From the IMG/VR virus record IMGVR_UViG_3300020578_003511, positions 1 to 47,365 of that record: DNA of 47,365 nucleotides. One strand, 5' to 3'. Numbering within the stretch: position 1 is the stretch's first letter; each line of letters begins with the position of its first letter. This DNA is from a virus. Below are positions 26,026-33,944 of this stretch, piece by piece. The position numbers were made by a program, and so were the translations under genes. The notes beneath the pieces were generated by a model. That model was not told the DNA's origin, ran no database searches, and worked only from the letters and a program-made list of their open reading frames with translations.

Positions 26026-26681
26026 ATTTTTTGAATTCTTATGAAACCATTGTGGAGAGTGCATACATCATCACCCTTCCAGGCAATGAAACATCAGAAA
26101 AACTTACACAGCAATGTGTTGCATCCTGTGAAGCAGTAGGACAACCCTACAAACTTTGGGAAGGATTTAATGGACGTTCTGGGGAAATACAAGTACCCAA
26201 GCACCTAGAAGGTCAAGCGTTCATTAACTTTTTACGTCTTCATAATCAATTGATGACGCCAACACAAATTGCTGTGTTTTACAGTCACTATTCACTGTGG
26301 TGTCTTTGTGTAGATATTGATCGTCCTATTGTAATTCTTGAACATGATGCAGTGATGGAAAAACCATATCTGTTTCATAAGTATTACAACAATATCGTTT
26401 ACCTTGGTTCAAGTGAGCAGAAGTTTCAAGGAGCAGAAGTCATTTCCATTCCACCCCATGCAACAGATCATAATGGTATGTGGAGATTTATTTGTAGAGC
26501 ACATGCTTATGCGATTGATCCAGCAGTTGCGAAGAATATGATTTCTTATGTAATTCAACAGGGAATTACTACAACACTAGACGTAATTCTTCGTGCTGAT
26601 ATTGTTCCAATTGTGCAAGAAGGTATCTATGCTTATGATCATAATCATGGTCTTTCAACAATTCATAAGGAGTGGATATGA
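26022..26681 (+). CDS. Glycosyltransferase family 25 (LOS/collagen-type)
   Basis: 219 aa. N-terminal AYIITLPGNE, VGQPYKLWEGFNG, then TQIAVFYSHYSLW and IVILEHDAV (102-111), the GT25 acidic motif that normally reads EDD. The C-terminus contains RAHAYAIDPAVAKNMI. GT25 includes bacterial lipooligosaccharide galactosyltransferases and the animal collagen hydroxylysine galactosyltransferases. Adjacent hydroxylases make the second type of reaction worth considering. It is preceded by a sulfotransferase and overlaps the next gene by ATGA. Confidence 0.8.
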   Translation: MNFLNSYETIVESAYIITLPGNETSEKLTQQCVASCEAVGQPYKLWEGFNGRSGEIQVPKHLEGQAFINFLRLHNQLMTPTQIAVFYSHYSLWCLCVDIDRPIVILEHDAVMEKPYLFHKYYNNIVYLGSSEQKFQGAEVISIPPHATDHNGMWRFICRAHAYAIDPAVAKNMISYVIQQGITTTLDVILRADIVPIVQEGIYAYDHNHGLSTIHKEWI

Positions 26682-27208
26682 ATACACTTGATGTACAGAA
26701 AGTCAAGAAAGAACTTCCAGTTTTTACAACTATTCTTGAAGATCATGTTGAATTAAACAGATACTTAAAGCAGGTTATTATTGAGCATCGGCAGTTGCAT
26801 CCAGAAACTAATGAAAGTAATGTTAAAGCCTGGCATTCTAGTTGGGTTACCCATAAAGAAAATCCAAAGTTTCAACCATTCATTGAATTAGTTTTAAGTG
26901 CTTGTTCTTTTGTGTCCAAAGGATATTTTGAACAAGACATGAAGTTTAAGTGCTTCAATATGTGGGCAATGCAGTATGAAAAGGGTGAATATGCAGTCAG
27001 GCATTCACATTATCCTTCTGACTTTGCATGTGCATATTATGTGGATGTAGAACCAGGATGTTCACCGATTGTCTTTGAGGGGGACTTGAAAGTTTATCCA
27101 AAAAATGGTATGCTGGTATTATTCCCAGCACTATTGCATCATGAAGTTCCACCAACTGATGCACGAAGAATGGTTATCTCTATGAATATTGATAAAGAAT
27201 ATGTCTAA
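26678..27208 (+). CDS. Putative 2OG-Fe(II) oxygenase
   Basis: 176 aa from ATG 26678, which has AAGGAG at 26667-26672; a GTG two codons upstream would extend the ORF but lacks its own site. The beta-helix core reads AVRHSHYPSDFACAYYVDVE (His109, His111) and GMLVLFPALLHHEVPPTDARRMVISMNI (His154/155, Arg163/164). This fits the TIGR02466-type oxygenases like the genes at 22186 and 27929. It overlaps the preceding stop (ATGA) and the methyltransferase start. The substrate is unknown. Confidence 0.7.
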   Translation: MNTLDVQKVKKELPVFTTILEDHVELNRYLKQVIIEHRQLHPETNESNVKAWHSSWVTHKENPKFQPFIELVLSACSFVSKGYFEQDMKFKCFNMWAMQYEKGEYAVRHSHYPSDFACAYYVDVEPGCSPIVFEGDLKVYPKNGMLVLFPALLHHEVPPTDARRMVISMNIDKEYV

Positions 27209-27929
27209 CTCAATAGAAAATCCAGTTATTATTGCACATGATGCACCGATCATTAATCCTTATGAAGGATTTGATTATACTCAATATCCTTTTGATATTG
27301 GTGCTTTCTGGGAATATTTTGGCGGAAGAGTTCCAACTAATACTTTTGAAGATTGTCATCCTGTTTTTGAACGTTTAATTGCAGAAATTAAACCACAATT
27401 AATTCTTGAAGTTGGAACTTATAAGGGTAAGAGTGCATTGCACATGGCTAATTTGACCAAGAAGTATCAAATACCTGCAAAAGTGGTTTGTATTGATACT
27501 TGGTTAGGTTCTGCTGAACATTATTTTTCTGAAGATTTGAAGCGACTAAATGGATATCCAACACTGTATTATCAGTTCCTTGCAAATGTAATACACACAA
27601 ACAATCAAGACGTGATTGTGCCCATTCCACTGGATAGTTTCAGTGAGTATCGCATTCTAAAAGAGAATGGTACAAAGGCAGACATGATCTTTATTGATGC
27701 TGGACACTTTTATGAAAGCGTTGCGCTAGACATTAAATTGTACTGGGAACTACTGAAACCAGGTGGCGTCATGCTTGGTGATGACTATTGTGAAAAAACA
27801 TGGCCTGATGTTGTTCGTGCTGTTCATGAGTTCTTTCCCAATGATCAGGTTTATGTTGATGATGGGAAGTGGTGGGTATATAAAAAAGTAGAACCCGTAA
27901 GTGTTCCAAATAAATCTTGGAGTTGGTGA
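27201..27929 (+). CDS. Class I SAM-dependent methyltransferase
   Basis: 242 aa from ATG 27201, overlapping the upstream stop by 8 nt; an earlier TTG (27189) is possible but less likely. The SAM-binding loop is ILEVGTYKGKSALHMA (68-83), followed by VVCIDTW (96-101), MIFIDAGHFYESVALDIKLY (about 165) and LLKPGGVMLGDDY. The arrangement is that of Methyltransf_24-type enzymes, which methylate small molecules or sugars in polysaccharide clusters. It ends TGATG with the next oxygenase gene. It may O-methylate a sugar or fibre residue. Confidence 0.8.
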   Translation: MSNSIENPVIIAHDAPIINPYEGFDYTQYPFDIGAFWEYFGGRVPTNTFEDCHPVFERLIAEIKPQLILEVGTYKGKSALHMANLTKKYQIPAKVVCIDTWLGSAEHYFSEDLKRLNGYPTLYYQFLANVIHTNNQDVIVPIPLDSFSEYRILKENGTKADMIFIDAGHFYESVALDIKLYWELLKPGGVMLGDDYCEKTWPDVVRAVHEFFPNDQVYVDDGKWWVYKKVEPVSVPNKSWSW

Positions 27930-28525
27930 TGTTTAATCATATTCATTTGAAAAATCCTGGTGTTACAACCAGTACTTTACCACCACATGTCTTTCAAGAA
28001 GTCATGAAAGAAGTAAAGGAAGTTGAGCAGCGTGATGATGGTTATTTTAAAATGAACAATCAACTTGCAGGTCAAATCGCAAGGGAATATCAACTTCAAA
28101 AATCACAGGCAGTCATGAACCCATTTCTAGAAGAGATGGCGAGGGAATATGGTAAGCACTTTGACTATTATCCAAACTATGATTTCAAGGTTGAAAGTTT
28201 GTGGGTGAATTATCAGAAGAAGACAGAATACAATCCAATTCATAATCATGATGGGATGCTAAGTTTTGTCTGCTGGATGCAAATTCCCTATCGTCTTCAA
28301 GATGAATACAGTGTGCAGCACAGTCAGAATTCAAGTCTGAAAGCAGCATCTACATTTCAATTTGTCTATTCCAGTATTCTTGGAAACATCATCAATGAAA
28401 AATTAGAAATTGATCAAGACTGGGCAGGACGTATTGTAATGTTCCCAAGCAAACTTCTTCACACAGTTTATCCTTTCTTTACAAGTGATGACTATCGTAT
28501 TTCAGTCGCAGGAAATATTTCATGA
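27929..28525 (+). CDS. Putative 2OG-Fe(II) oxygenase
   Basis: 198 aa from ATG 27929 (TGATG overlap; an upstream TTG at 27917 is unlikely). Core motifs: YNPIHNHDGMLSFVCWMQIP (His105, Asp108) and IVMFPSKLLHTVYPFFTSDDYR (His178, Arg190) with ISVAGNIS at the end. These are typical of the phage/cyanobacterial TIGR02466-like oxygenases. The insert DEYSVQHSQNSSLKAAS lies between the strands. It is coupled to the following glycosyltransferase-like gene by ATGA. Confidence 0.75.
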   Translation: MFNHIHLKNPGVTTSTLPPHVFQEVMKEVKEVEQRDDGYFKMNNQLAGQIAREYQLQKSQAVMNPFLEEMAREYGKHFDYYPNYDFKVESLWVNYQKKTEYNPIHNHDGMLSFVCWMQIPYRLQDEYSVQHSQNSSLKAASTFQFVYSSILGNIINEKLEIDQDWAGRIVMFPSKLLHTVYPFFTSDDYRISVAGNIS

Positions 28526-29148
28526 AGAAAATTATTCATGTTGTTAATATCAATAACTTCTTTCCAGAACTTTTTGCACTGACTTTTCCTACCATACAAG
28601 ACTATGCACAAAGGAATGGTTATGAAATCAATCTGATTACACAAAGAAAGTTCCCTGATTTTCATATCAACTATGAAAAGATGCAAGTCTGGGAAGATGG
28701 AAAGGATGCTGATATTAATCTTCTTGTTGATGCAGATGTATTAATTCATCCTGGGTTTCCTGATGTGATGAATATTGTTCCACCACATCACATTGGATTT
28801 AATGATAATTATCATGCAAACACAAAGTTTCATACCAATCATTACTTTCTTCGTGATGGACGTAATGTGGGTATTGCATCTAACTTTGTGGTGTCTTATC
28901 GGTCAACACATGATGTCTGGGAACCACTAACAATCACTGCTGCACAAGGACGGCGAATTACTTTTGTGCGTGAAGGTGATATTGATGAATACTGTTTGTC
29001 TCATAACATGGCGAAGTATGGGTTACGATACACTGGAATTACATGGGAAGCCTGGCAGCGTGAGTTCCTTATACATACTGGAACAGGTGATAAAGCACTT
29101 GCATTACAAATGGCTCATGAAGCATTAGCAAAATGGACCCAATTGTAA
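28522..29148 (+). CDS. Glycosyltransferase-like protein (GT-A type)
   Basis: 208 aa. The Rossmann-like start KKIIHVVNINNFFPELFALT is followed by INLLVDADVLIHPGF with Asp70-x-Asp72, a GT-A metal/nucleotide-sugar motif. HHIGFNDNYHAN and VGIASNFVVSYRS follow, then a helical C-terminus with MAHEALAKW. No membrane anchor is present. The family is unnamed; donor and acceptor are unknown. It overlaps the next gene by 16 nt. Confidence 0.6.
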   Translation: MKKIIHVVNINNFFPELFALTFPTIQDYAQRNGYEINLITQRKFPDFHINYEKMQVWEDGKDADINLLVDADVLIHPGFPDVMNIVPPHHIGFNDNYHANTKFHTNHYFLRDGRNVGIASNFVVSYRSTHDVWEPLTITAAQGRRITFVREGDIDEYCLSHNMAKYGLRYTGITWEAWQREFLIHTGTGDKALALQMAHEALAKWTQL

Positions 29149-30206
29149 ACATAGATTTCTTTGCTGTTCTTGCAAAGAGAATCGCAAATCAAGATTATTC
29201 TAAACAATCAATCGAAGCAGGAATAGAAGTTCTTCAATTTGCAAGACAACTATTTCCAAGCAAAGAAGATCAGAGAAGATTTGACTGGGAAGTTGGACAT
29301 TTGGCAATGCAAATATCTGATTTCAAACAACAACTTAAAATACTTCACAATGAGAGGAGATATTTTTTATGGGGAGCATATTGCTTAAAGTATAATAAAC
29401 CATTATGGAATAATAATTTTAAGATAGGTGATACTATTCTTATGGTTGGAGAAGGTGGTATTGGAGATGAAATATTTGCAGCAAAGTTCTCATATAACTA
29501 CAAAACTTTAGGTTTAAATGTTATCTTCGCAACTAATTATCATCCATCAAAGAATATACTTTCCAGAGTTCCAAGTATCGATAAAGTAATTCATATTGAT
29601 GACATCCCCAATGAAATCTATGATTATTGGATTCCTGCTGGAGAAACTGCAATTGCACTAAACTTAGATCAGAAAGATATTCCCAATCATCAATATCTCT
29701 TTGCCTCTGAAGAATATTTAAAAAAATGGAAACAGATTATACCAGAAAGTAATAAGTTAAAAGTTGGTGTGAGGTGGTCTGGAAGTAAAACTTATGAAGT
29801 TGCTGCGAAAACAATCATACCATTTTCATTTTTTGATCAACTTACGTCTCTAGAGAATGTTGAATTTTACTCAATTCAAAGAGATGATGGAATTGAAGAT
29901 ATACTACCAGATACCAAAATCATTCCTCTTCATGATAAACTAGATACATGGGATGATACTCTTGCTGCTATTTCACAATTAGATGTTGTAATTAGTAGTT
30001 CTACATGTATTCCTATTATAACAGATGGTCTAAATAAAGAAACTTGGATAGTTGTACCTACTTTTTGTTATTGTTTATGGGTTGGTGATGAAACTTCAAG
30101 TCACTGGTTTGGAGATAACTTTAAAGTTTACAGACAATCAAAATTTGAAAGTTGGAAAGAACCATTTGAAAAAGTAAAGAATGATTTAAATGAACAATCA
30201 ATTTAG
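29133..30206 (+). CDS. GT9-like (heptosyltransferase-like) glycosyltransferase
   Basis: 357 aa. A helical N-terminus (about 1-85) precedes IGDTILMVGEGGIGDEIFAAKFSY (about 95-120), the GT9 GGxGD motif, then KVGVRWSGSKTYEVAAKTII (about 210) and LDVVISSSTCIPIITDGLN (about 290). It is a second GT9-like enzyme, a diverged relative of the 20907 product (GGMGDE, IRWKGNP, VITSCTATAHLAG). GT9 members transfer heptose from ADP-heptose, which the genes at 32184-34701 should make. The typical catalytic residues are not all verifiable by eye. Confidence 0.7.
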   Translation: MDPIVNIDFFAVLAKRIANQDYSKQSIEAGIEVLQFARQLFPSKEDQRRFDWEVGHLAMQISDFKQQLKILHNERRYFLWGAYCLKYNKPLWNNNFKIGDTILMVGEGGIGDEIFAAKFSYNYKTLGLNVIFATNYHPSKNILSRVPSIDKVIHIDDIPNEIYDYWIPAGETAIALNLDQKDIPNHQYLFASEEYLKKWKQIIPESNKLKVGVRWSGSKTYEVAAKTIIPFSFFDQLTSLENVEFYSIQRDDGIEDILPDTKIIPLHDKLDTWDDTLAAISQLDVVISSSTCIPIITDGLNKETWIVVPTFCYCLWVGDETSSHWFGDNFKVYRQSKFESWKEPFEKVKNDLNEQSI

Positions 30207-30807
30207 AAAAAATCTAATCGTCGTTGATAACTTTTACGAAAATCCCGATGCAGTGCGTCAGTTTGCATTAGGCGTGGACTATGAACAAGGTGGTGGAAGG
30301 AATTGGCCAGGTCGTGATAGTATTGATGAACATGGTAAGGAAGATCTTATCAGAATGGTCAGTGAAATTGTAGGACAGAAACTGACTACAAAGTCGTGCA
30401 ATAAATGTTCTTATTTTCGTAGGACCAAAGTAGGAGAACACGGAACCCAGGACATTCACTTTGATCCAAATCCAGGATTAGTCTGGGCAGGTATCATTTA
30501 CTTAACACCAACATTTCATCCAACTGGTGGTACAAAGTTCTGGAAGCACAAGGAATTTGGATGGGAATTTGCACCAACACAAGAACAAGCAGCAAGATGT
30601 GGTGTACAATCACAACAAGATATGGTAAACTTCTTTAATACTGACGGTAAAGATCGCAATAAGTGGATTGAAACTGATAACATTTCATTCAAATACAATC
30701 GTCTTGTGATGTTTAATCCATTCATGTTTCATTCAAATGGTGAATGGTTTGGTACAGATGATCAGTCAGCAAGATTAGTTCAACTTCTATTTTTCCATGC
30801 AGCATAA
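30190..30807 (+). CDS. 2OG-Fe(II) oxygenase-like protein (DUF6445-like)
   Basis: 205 aa. His90-x-Asp92 (DIHFDPNPGLVWAGIIYLTP), then PTGGTKFWKHKEFG, His181 and Arg195 (FNPFMFHSNGEWFG, ARLVQLLFF) give a complete facial triad plus 2-oxoglutarate Arg. The N-terminus (NLIVVDNFYENPDAVRQFAL) is typical of phage and cyanobacterial members. The DUF6445 name is from memory. It overlaps both neighbours by 11-17 nt. Confidence 0.7.
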   Translation: MNNQFRKNLIVVDNFYENPDAVRQFALGVDYEQGGGRNWPGRDSIDEHGKEDLIRMVSEIVGQKLTTKSCNKCSYFRRTKVGEHGTQDIHFDPNPGLVWAGIIYLTPTFHPTGGTKFWKHKEFGWEFAPTQEQAARCGVQSQQDMVNFFNTDGKDRNKWIETDNISFKYNRLVMFNPFMFHSNGEWFGTDDQSARLVQLLFFHAA

Positions 30808-31429
30808 AATCGCAATCTTTTATCATCTGTATCAGACAGATACTGCACAGTTCATCTATCAACAACAGATGCATCGTTTATATACATCTGGACTGGTTGA
30901 TGCTGCTGAGTTTATTCATATTGGTATCAGTGGACAGCATGAATTGTTTTCTAAACCAAGAAATGCAAGAGTTCAATACAATGAATTCACTGGGGATGAA
31001 GGTGGAACAATGGTTTCCATGATGGAATTCATCAAAGAAAATCCTGACTATAAAGTCATGTTCTTTCATGGAAAAGGTGCAAGTAAAAATGATATGTACC
31101 ATCCACAACTTCAAGCATGGCGATTGTTTATGGAATACTATGTGATTGATAAGTGGAAGCAATGTTTAGTGCATTTGGATGACTACAATTGCGTCGGTGT
31201 TAAGGTCAGGGAAAAACCATTACCCCATTTTAGTGGAAACTTCTGGTGGGCAAATGCAGACTATCTACAAACACTGGATCATGATATGTTGTTTACACGC
31301 GGATTTGAAAGTAAAGTAGACCGTGAACTATGGATTGGAACAGGAAACTTCAAACCAAAAGACTTACACCCAGTTGATATTAATTTAAGTATGCACGGAA
31401 CGATTTATACCGAAGACAATTATCTATGA
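30797..31429 (+). CDS. Putative glycosyltransferase-like protein
   Basis: 210 aa. HKIAIFYHLYQTDTAQFIYQ starts a Rossmann-like fold; VMFFHGKGASKN and VGVKVREKPLPHFSGNFWWA follow, the HFSGNFWWA block resembling segments in glycan-biosynthesis proteins of phages and bacteria. No clear DxD is seen (LDDYNCVGV carries an acidic pair), so catalytic status is uncertain. It is coupled by overlaps on both sides to oxygenase genes. Confidence 0.5.
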   Translation: MQHKIAIFYHLYQTDTAQFIYQQQMHRLYTSGLVDAAEFIHIGISGQHELFSKPRNARVQYNEFTGDEGGTMVSMMEFIKENPDYKVMFFHGKGASKNDMYHPQLQAWRLFMEYYVIDKWKQCLVHLDDYNCVGVKVREKPLPHFSGNFWWANADYLQTLDHDMLFTRGFESKVDRELWIGTGNFKPKDLHPVDINLSMHGTIYTEDNYL

Positions 31430-32187
31430 TTAACACCTTTGATTATCCAAAACTACATGAAGAGTTTGTGAGTGCTAAACCATTCTCTCATGCAGTGATG
31501 GATAATTTTTTTGATGAAGAAACAGCACTCACATTAAGTCATGAGTTTCCTGATTATCAATCAAACATATGGCATGTTTATGATAATCCACTAGAGAAAA
31601 AGAAAACATGTAACTCCTGGAATCTATTTTCAAAAAATCTTTACACTACTTTCTGTTATCTAAATTCTCCTGAATTCATATCAAAACTTAAGAAGATCAC
31701 TGGTATTAAAAAACTTTATCCTGATGTTGGATTGCATGGTGGTGGATTGCACATTCATGGATGTGGTGATAAACTGAACGTCCATCTTGATTACTCCATA
31801 CACCCAAAACTTAAATTGCAAAGAAAACTTAATCTAATCATTTATCTTGGTGAAAACTGGAACCCAGAATGGGGTGGACAATTAGAACTTTGGTCTTCAG
31901 ATAAAAAACAGTGCATCACATCTATTGATACTTTGTTTAATCGTGCAGTCATTTTTGATACAACACAGAATTCTTATCATGGATTACCCAATCCTCTGTC
32001 TTGTCCACAGGATTATTATCGTAAGAGTTTAGCAGTTTATTATCTAACTGATCCACCAAAAAATTGTCCAACACATTCAAAGGCAATTTACATTCCAACA
32101 GAAGAACAAAAAAACGATCCTAAAGTTCAAGAAATCATTCGCAAAAGAGCAAGTATGATGACTGCAAGTGAGGTTTATCGAACATGA
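31426..32187 (+). CDS. 2OG-Fe(II) oxygenase (2OG-FeII_Oxy_3-like)
   Basis: 253 aa. His120-x-Asp122 (LNVHLDYSIHPK), KLNLIIYLGENWNPEWGGQLELW, His185 (SYHGLPNP) and Arg199 (YYRKSLAVYYLT) give the full pattern of PF13640-type oxygenases, which commonly act on sugars or proteins in polysaccharide clusters. The C-terminal 45 residues (IPTEEQKNDPKVQEIIRKR) are a helical extension. It ends ATGA with the heptose adenylyltransferase gene, tying oxygenases to sugar synthesis. Confidence 0.85.
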   Translation: MINTFDYPKLHEEFVSAKPFSHAVMDNFFDEETALTLSHEFPDYQSNIWHVYDNPLEKKKTCNSWNLFSKNLYTTFCYLNSPEFISKLKKITGIKKLYPDVGLHGGGLHIHGCGDKLNVHLDYSIHPKLKLQRKLNLIIYLGENWNPEWGGQLELWSSDKKQCITSIDTLFNRAVIFDTTQNSYHGLPNPLSCPQDYYRKSLAVYYLTDPPKNCPTHSKAIYIPTEEQKNDPKVQEIIRKRASMMTASEVYRT

Positions 32188-32582
32188 AAGTATTTGTAAA
32201 TGGTACTTTTGATGTACTTCATAGAGGTCATTTAGAACTTTTAAATTTTGCAAAATCATGTGGTGATTATTTGATCGTTGCAATTGACACTGATGATCGA
32301 GTCAAAGAAAAGAAGGGTTTAACACGACCAATATATACTCAAGATGAAAGAAAATTCTTCTTAAATATGTTAAAACCTGTAAATCAGGTTGAAATATTTT
32401 CAACTGATGAAGAACTAGAAGAATTGATAAAAGGTTTCAATCCTGATATAATGATTGTGGGTTCTGATTGGAAAGATAAACCAGTTATTGGTTCTCAGTA
32501 TGCAAAGAGATTAATTTTTTTTGATAGAATAGATGACTACTCAACAACAAACATCATTCAAAGTATTATTAATTGGAGATAG
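32184..32582 (+). CDS. hldE: Heptose-1-phosphate adenylyltransferase (HldE C-terminal domain type)
   Basis: 132 aa, the size of the HldE adenylyltransferase domain alone. VFVNGTFDVLHRGHLELLNFA holds the HxGH nucleotidyltransferase motif, DYLIVAIDTDDRVKEKKG follows, and the C-terminus ends DDYSTTNIIQSI, characteristic of HldE. It should convert heptose 1-phosphate and ATP to ADP-heptose. In bacteria this domain is fused behind the kinase; here it is a separate gene ahead of the kinase and overlaps it by 50 nt. Confidence 0.85.
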   Translation: MKVFVNGTFDVLHRGHLELLNFAKSCGDYLIVAIDTDDRVKEKKGLTRPIYTQDERKFFLNMLKPVNQVEIFSTDEELEELIKGFNPDIMIVGSDWKDKPVIGSQYAKRLIFFDRIDDYSTTNIIQSIINWR

Positions 32583-33288
32583 TTGCACTGATAAGTATGT
32601 TTATGGTGAAGTAAAGAGACTTAATCCAGAGGCACCTGTCCCTATTTTGAATTATAAACGAACTGAAGTACGTGAAGGAATGTGCTGGAATGTTTATAAT
32701 AATCTTTGTGCATTTGGTTTAGAAGTTTATATGTTAACAAATAAAGAAAAGATAGTAAAGACCAGATATATTGATGAAAAAACAAATCAACAGATTCTGA
32801 GACTGGATGAAGAAGTCAAAGTTGAATCAATGACTTATGATATTCCAAAAGAAAAGTATGATGCAATTGTAGTCAGTGATTATAATAAAGGATTTGTAAC
32901 GTCAGATAAACTATTTCATATCGTTTATAATGCAAAATGTCCTGTTTTCATTGATAGTAAGAAAAGTAATCTACCAACATATAATTGCTACATCAAGATT
33001 AATGACCTTGAACATCAGAAACTCAAGGGTTCATACAACAATCTAATCATTACTCGTGGTGCCTCTGGAGCAGAATATGAGGGCGTCCTATATCCAGGTG
33101 AAAAAGTCAGCGTTTATGACGTTGTGGGGGCAGGAGACACTTTCTTAGCTGCCCTTACCTACGGATACCTAAAATATGGTAGAATAGAGAACGCAATCCC
33201 ATTTGCAAATAAGGCATCAGCGATTGCTGTATCTCATCCAGGAACTTATGTACTAAACCAAAATGATGTTGAAAGTTTACGTAATTGA
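32533..33288 (+). CDS. hldE: Heptose-7-phosphate kinase (HldE N-terminal, PfkB family)
   Basis: 251 aa. VLLIGDSCTDKYVYGEVKRL and NPEAPVPIL match the HldE kinase N-terminus, VSDYNKGFV the middle, and YDVVGAGDTFLAALTYGYL the PfkB anion-hole/catalytic Asp motif. The usual PGGAANVA substrate motif is replaced by REGMCWNVYNNL, and the protein is shorter than bacterial kinase domains (about 320 aa), so sugar specificity may differ. It phosphorylates heptose 7-phosphate to the 1,7-bisphosphate. The start codon lies within the adenylyltransferase gene; no other ATG fits the first strand. Confidence 0.85.
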   Translation: MTTQQQTSFKVLLIGDSCTDKYVYGEVKRLNPEAPVPILNYKRTEVREGMCWNVYNNLCAFGLEVYMLTNKEKIVKTRYIDEKTNQQILRLDEEVKVESMTYDIPKEKYDAIVVSDYNKGFVTSDKLFHIVYNAKCPVFIDSKKSNLPTYNCYIKINDLEHQKLKGSYNNLIITRGASGAEYEGVLYPGEKVSVYDVVGAGDTFLAALTYGYLKYGRIENAIPFANKASAIAVSHPGTYVLNQNDVESLRN

Positions 33289-33601
33289 TATTGACGGTAC
33301 AATCTGCAATAAAGATTTGTGTCGCAATGATTGTGATTATCATACTAGTGTCCCCAAACTAGATCGAATTAAACAAATTAATTCTCTGTATGATCAAGGA
33401 CACACAATCAAATACTTTACTGCGAGAGGAATGGGAAGACACAAAGACTCTAGAATTTTGGCGCATAAAGAGTTCTATGATCTAACTCATTTGCAATTAA
33501 AATCTTGGGGTTGTAAATTTCATGAACTTATTTTGGGTAAACCAAGTGGTGATATATACATTGATGATAAAGGTATGAATGCAGATGACTTCTTCAATTG
33601 A
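33263..33601 (+). CDS. HAD-family phosphatase (EcbF/BcbF capsule-type)
   Basis: 112 aa. VIDIDGTIC (HAD nucleophile Asp), IKYFTARGMGRHKDSR (motif II), LILGKPSGDIYIDDKGMNADD (motifs III-IV) match small capsule-biosynthesis phosphatases. In the heptose pathway a phosphatase (GmhB) removes the 7-phosphate; this enzyme could fill that role though it is not a GmhB orthologue by motif. It overlaps the kinase gene by 26 nt and the cupin gene by 23 nt. Confidence 0.75.
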   Translation: MMLKVYVIDIDGTICNKDLCRNDCDYHTSVPKLDRIKQINSLYDQGHTIKYFTARGMGRHKDSRILAHKEFYDLTHLQLKSWGCKFHELILGKPSGDIYIDDKGMNADDFFN

Positions 33602-33944
33602 TATTATTTCTAAAGGATGGGGATTTGAAAAAGTAATTTGTAATTCTCCGGAATATTGTGGTAAACTTTTATATTTTATTAAAGGTAAGAAGTGTTCATG
33701 GCATTATCACAAACTTAAAGACGAAACCTTTTATATTCAGTCAGGCAAAATTCTTTTGAAATATTATGATGAAGACGATATTGCCTTTGCACATGATATT
33801 ATTCTGAATAAAGGAGATAGTTTTCACGTTTATCGTGGATTACGTCATCAAATGTTTGCTCTCGAAGACACGGAACTATTTGAGTTCTCTACGCAACATT
33901 TTGATGATGATAGTTATAGAGTCATAATTGGAGATACTCTTTAA
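33579..33944 (+). CDS. Cupin-domain protein, probable sugar-phosphate enzyme
   Basis: 121 aa (start at 33579 or the ATG at 33585). A single cupin barrel is indicated by CSWHYHKLKDETFYIQSGKI (His-x-His ... Glu metal site) and GDSFHVYRGLRHQM. Such cupins are found beside nucleotide-sugar genes and include isomerases related to type II mannose-6-phosphate isomerase. It may replace GmhA, the missing isomerase of the ADP-heptose pathway, but this is a guess. Its 3' end overlaps the opposite-strand hldD gene by 23 nt. Confidence 0.65.
   Translation: MQMTSSIDIISKGWGFEKVICNSPEYCGKLLYFIKGKKCSWHYHKLKDETFYIQSGKILLKYYDEDDIAFAHDIILNKGDSFHVYRGLRHQMFALEDTELFEFSTQHFDDDSYRVIIGDTL

Noticed and set aside
32077-32283. 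Minus-strand open frames across the modification cassette (for example 32077-32283 and 30878-31162)
   Set aside because: They overlap plus-strand genes with clear enzyme motifs and show no motif, start signal or spacing of their own.
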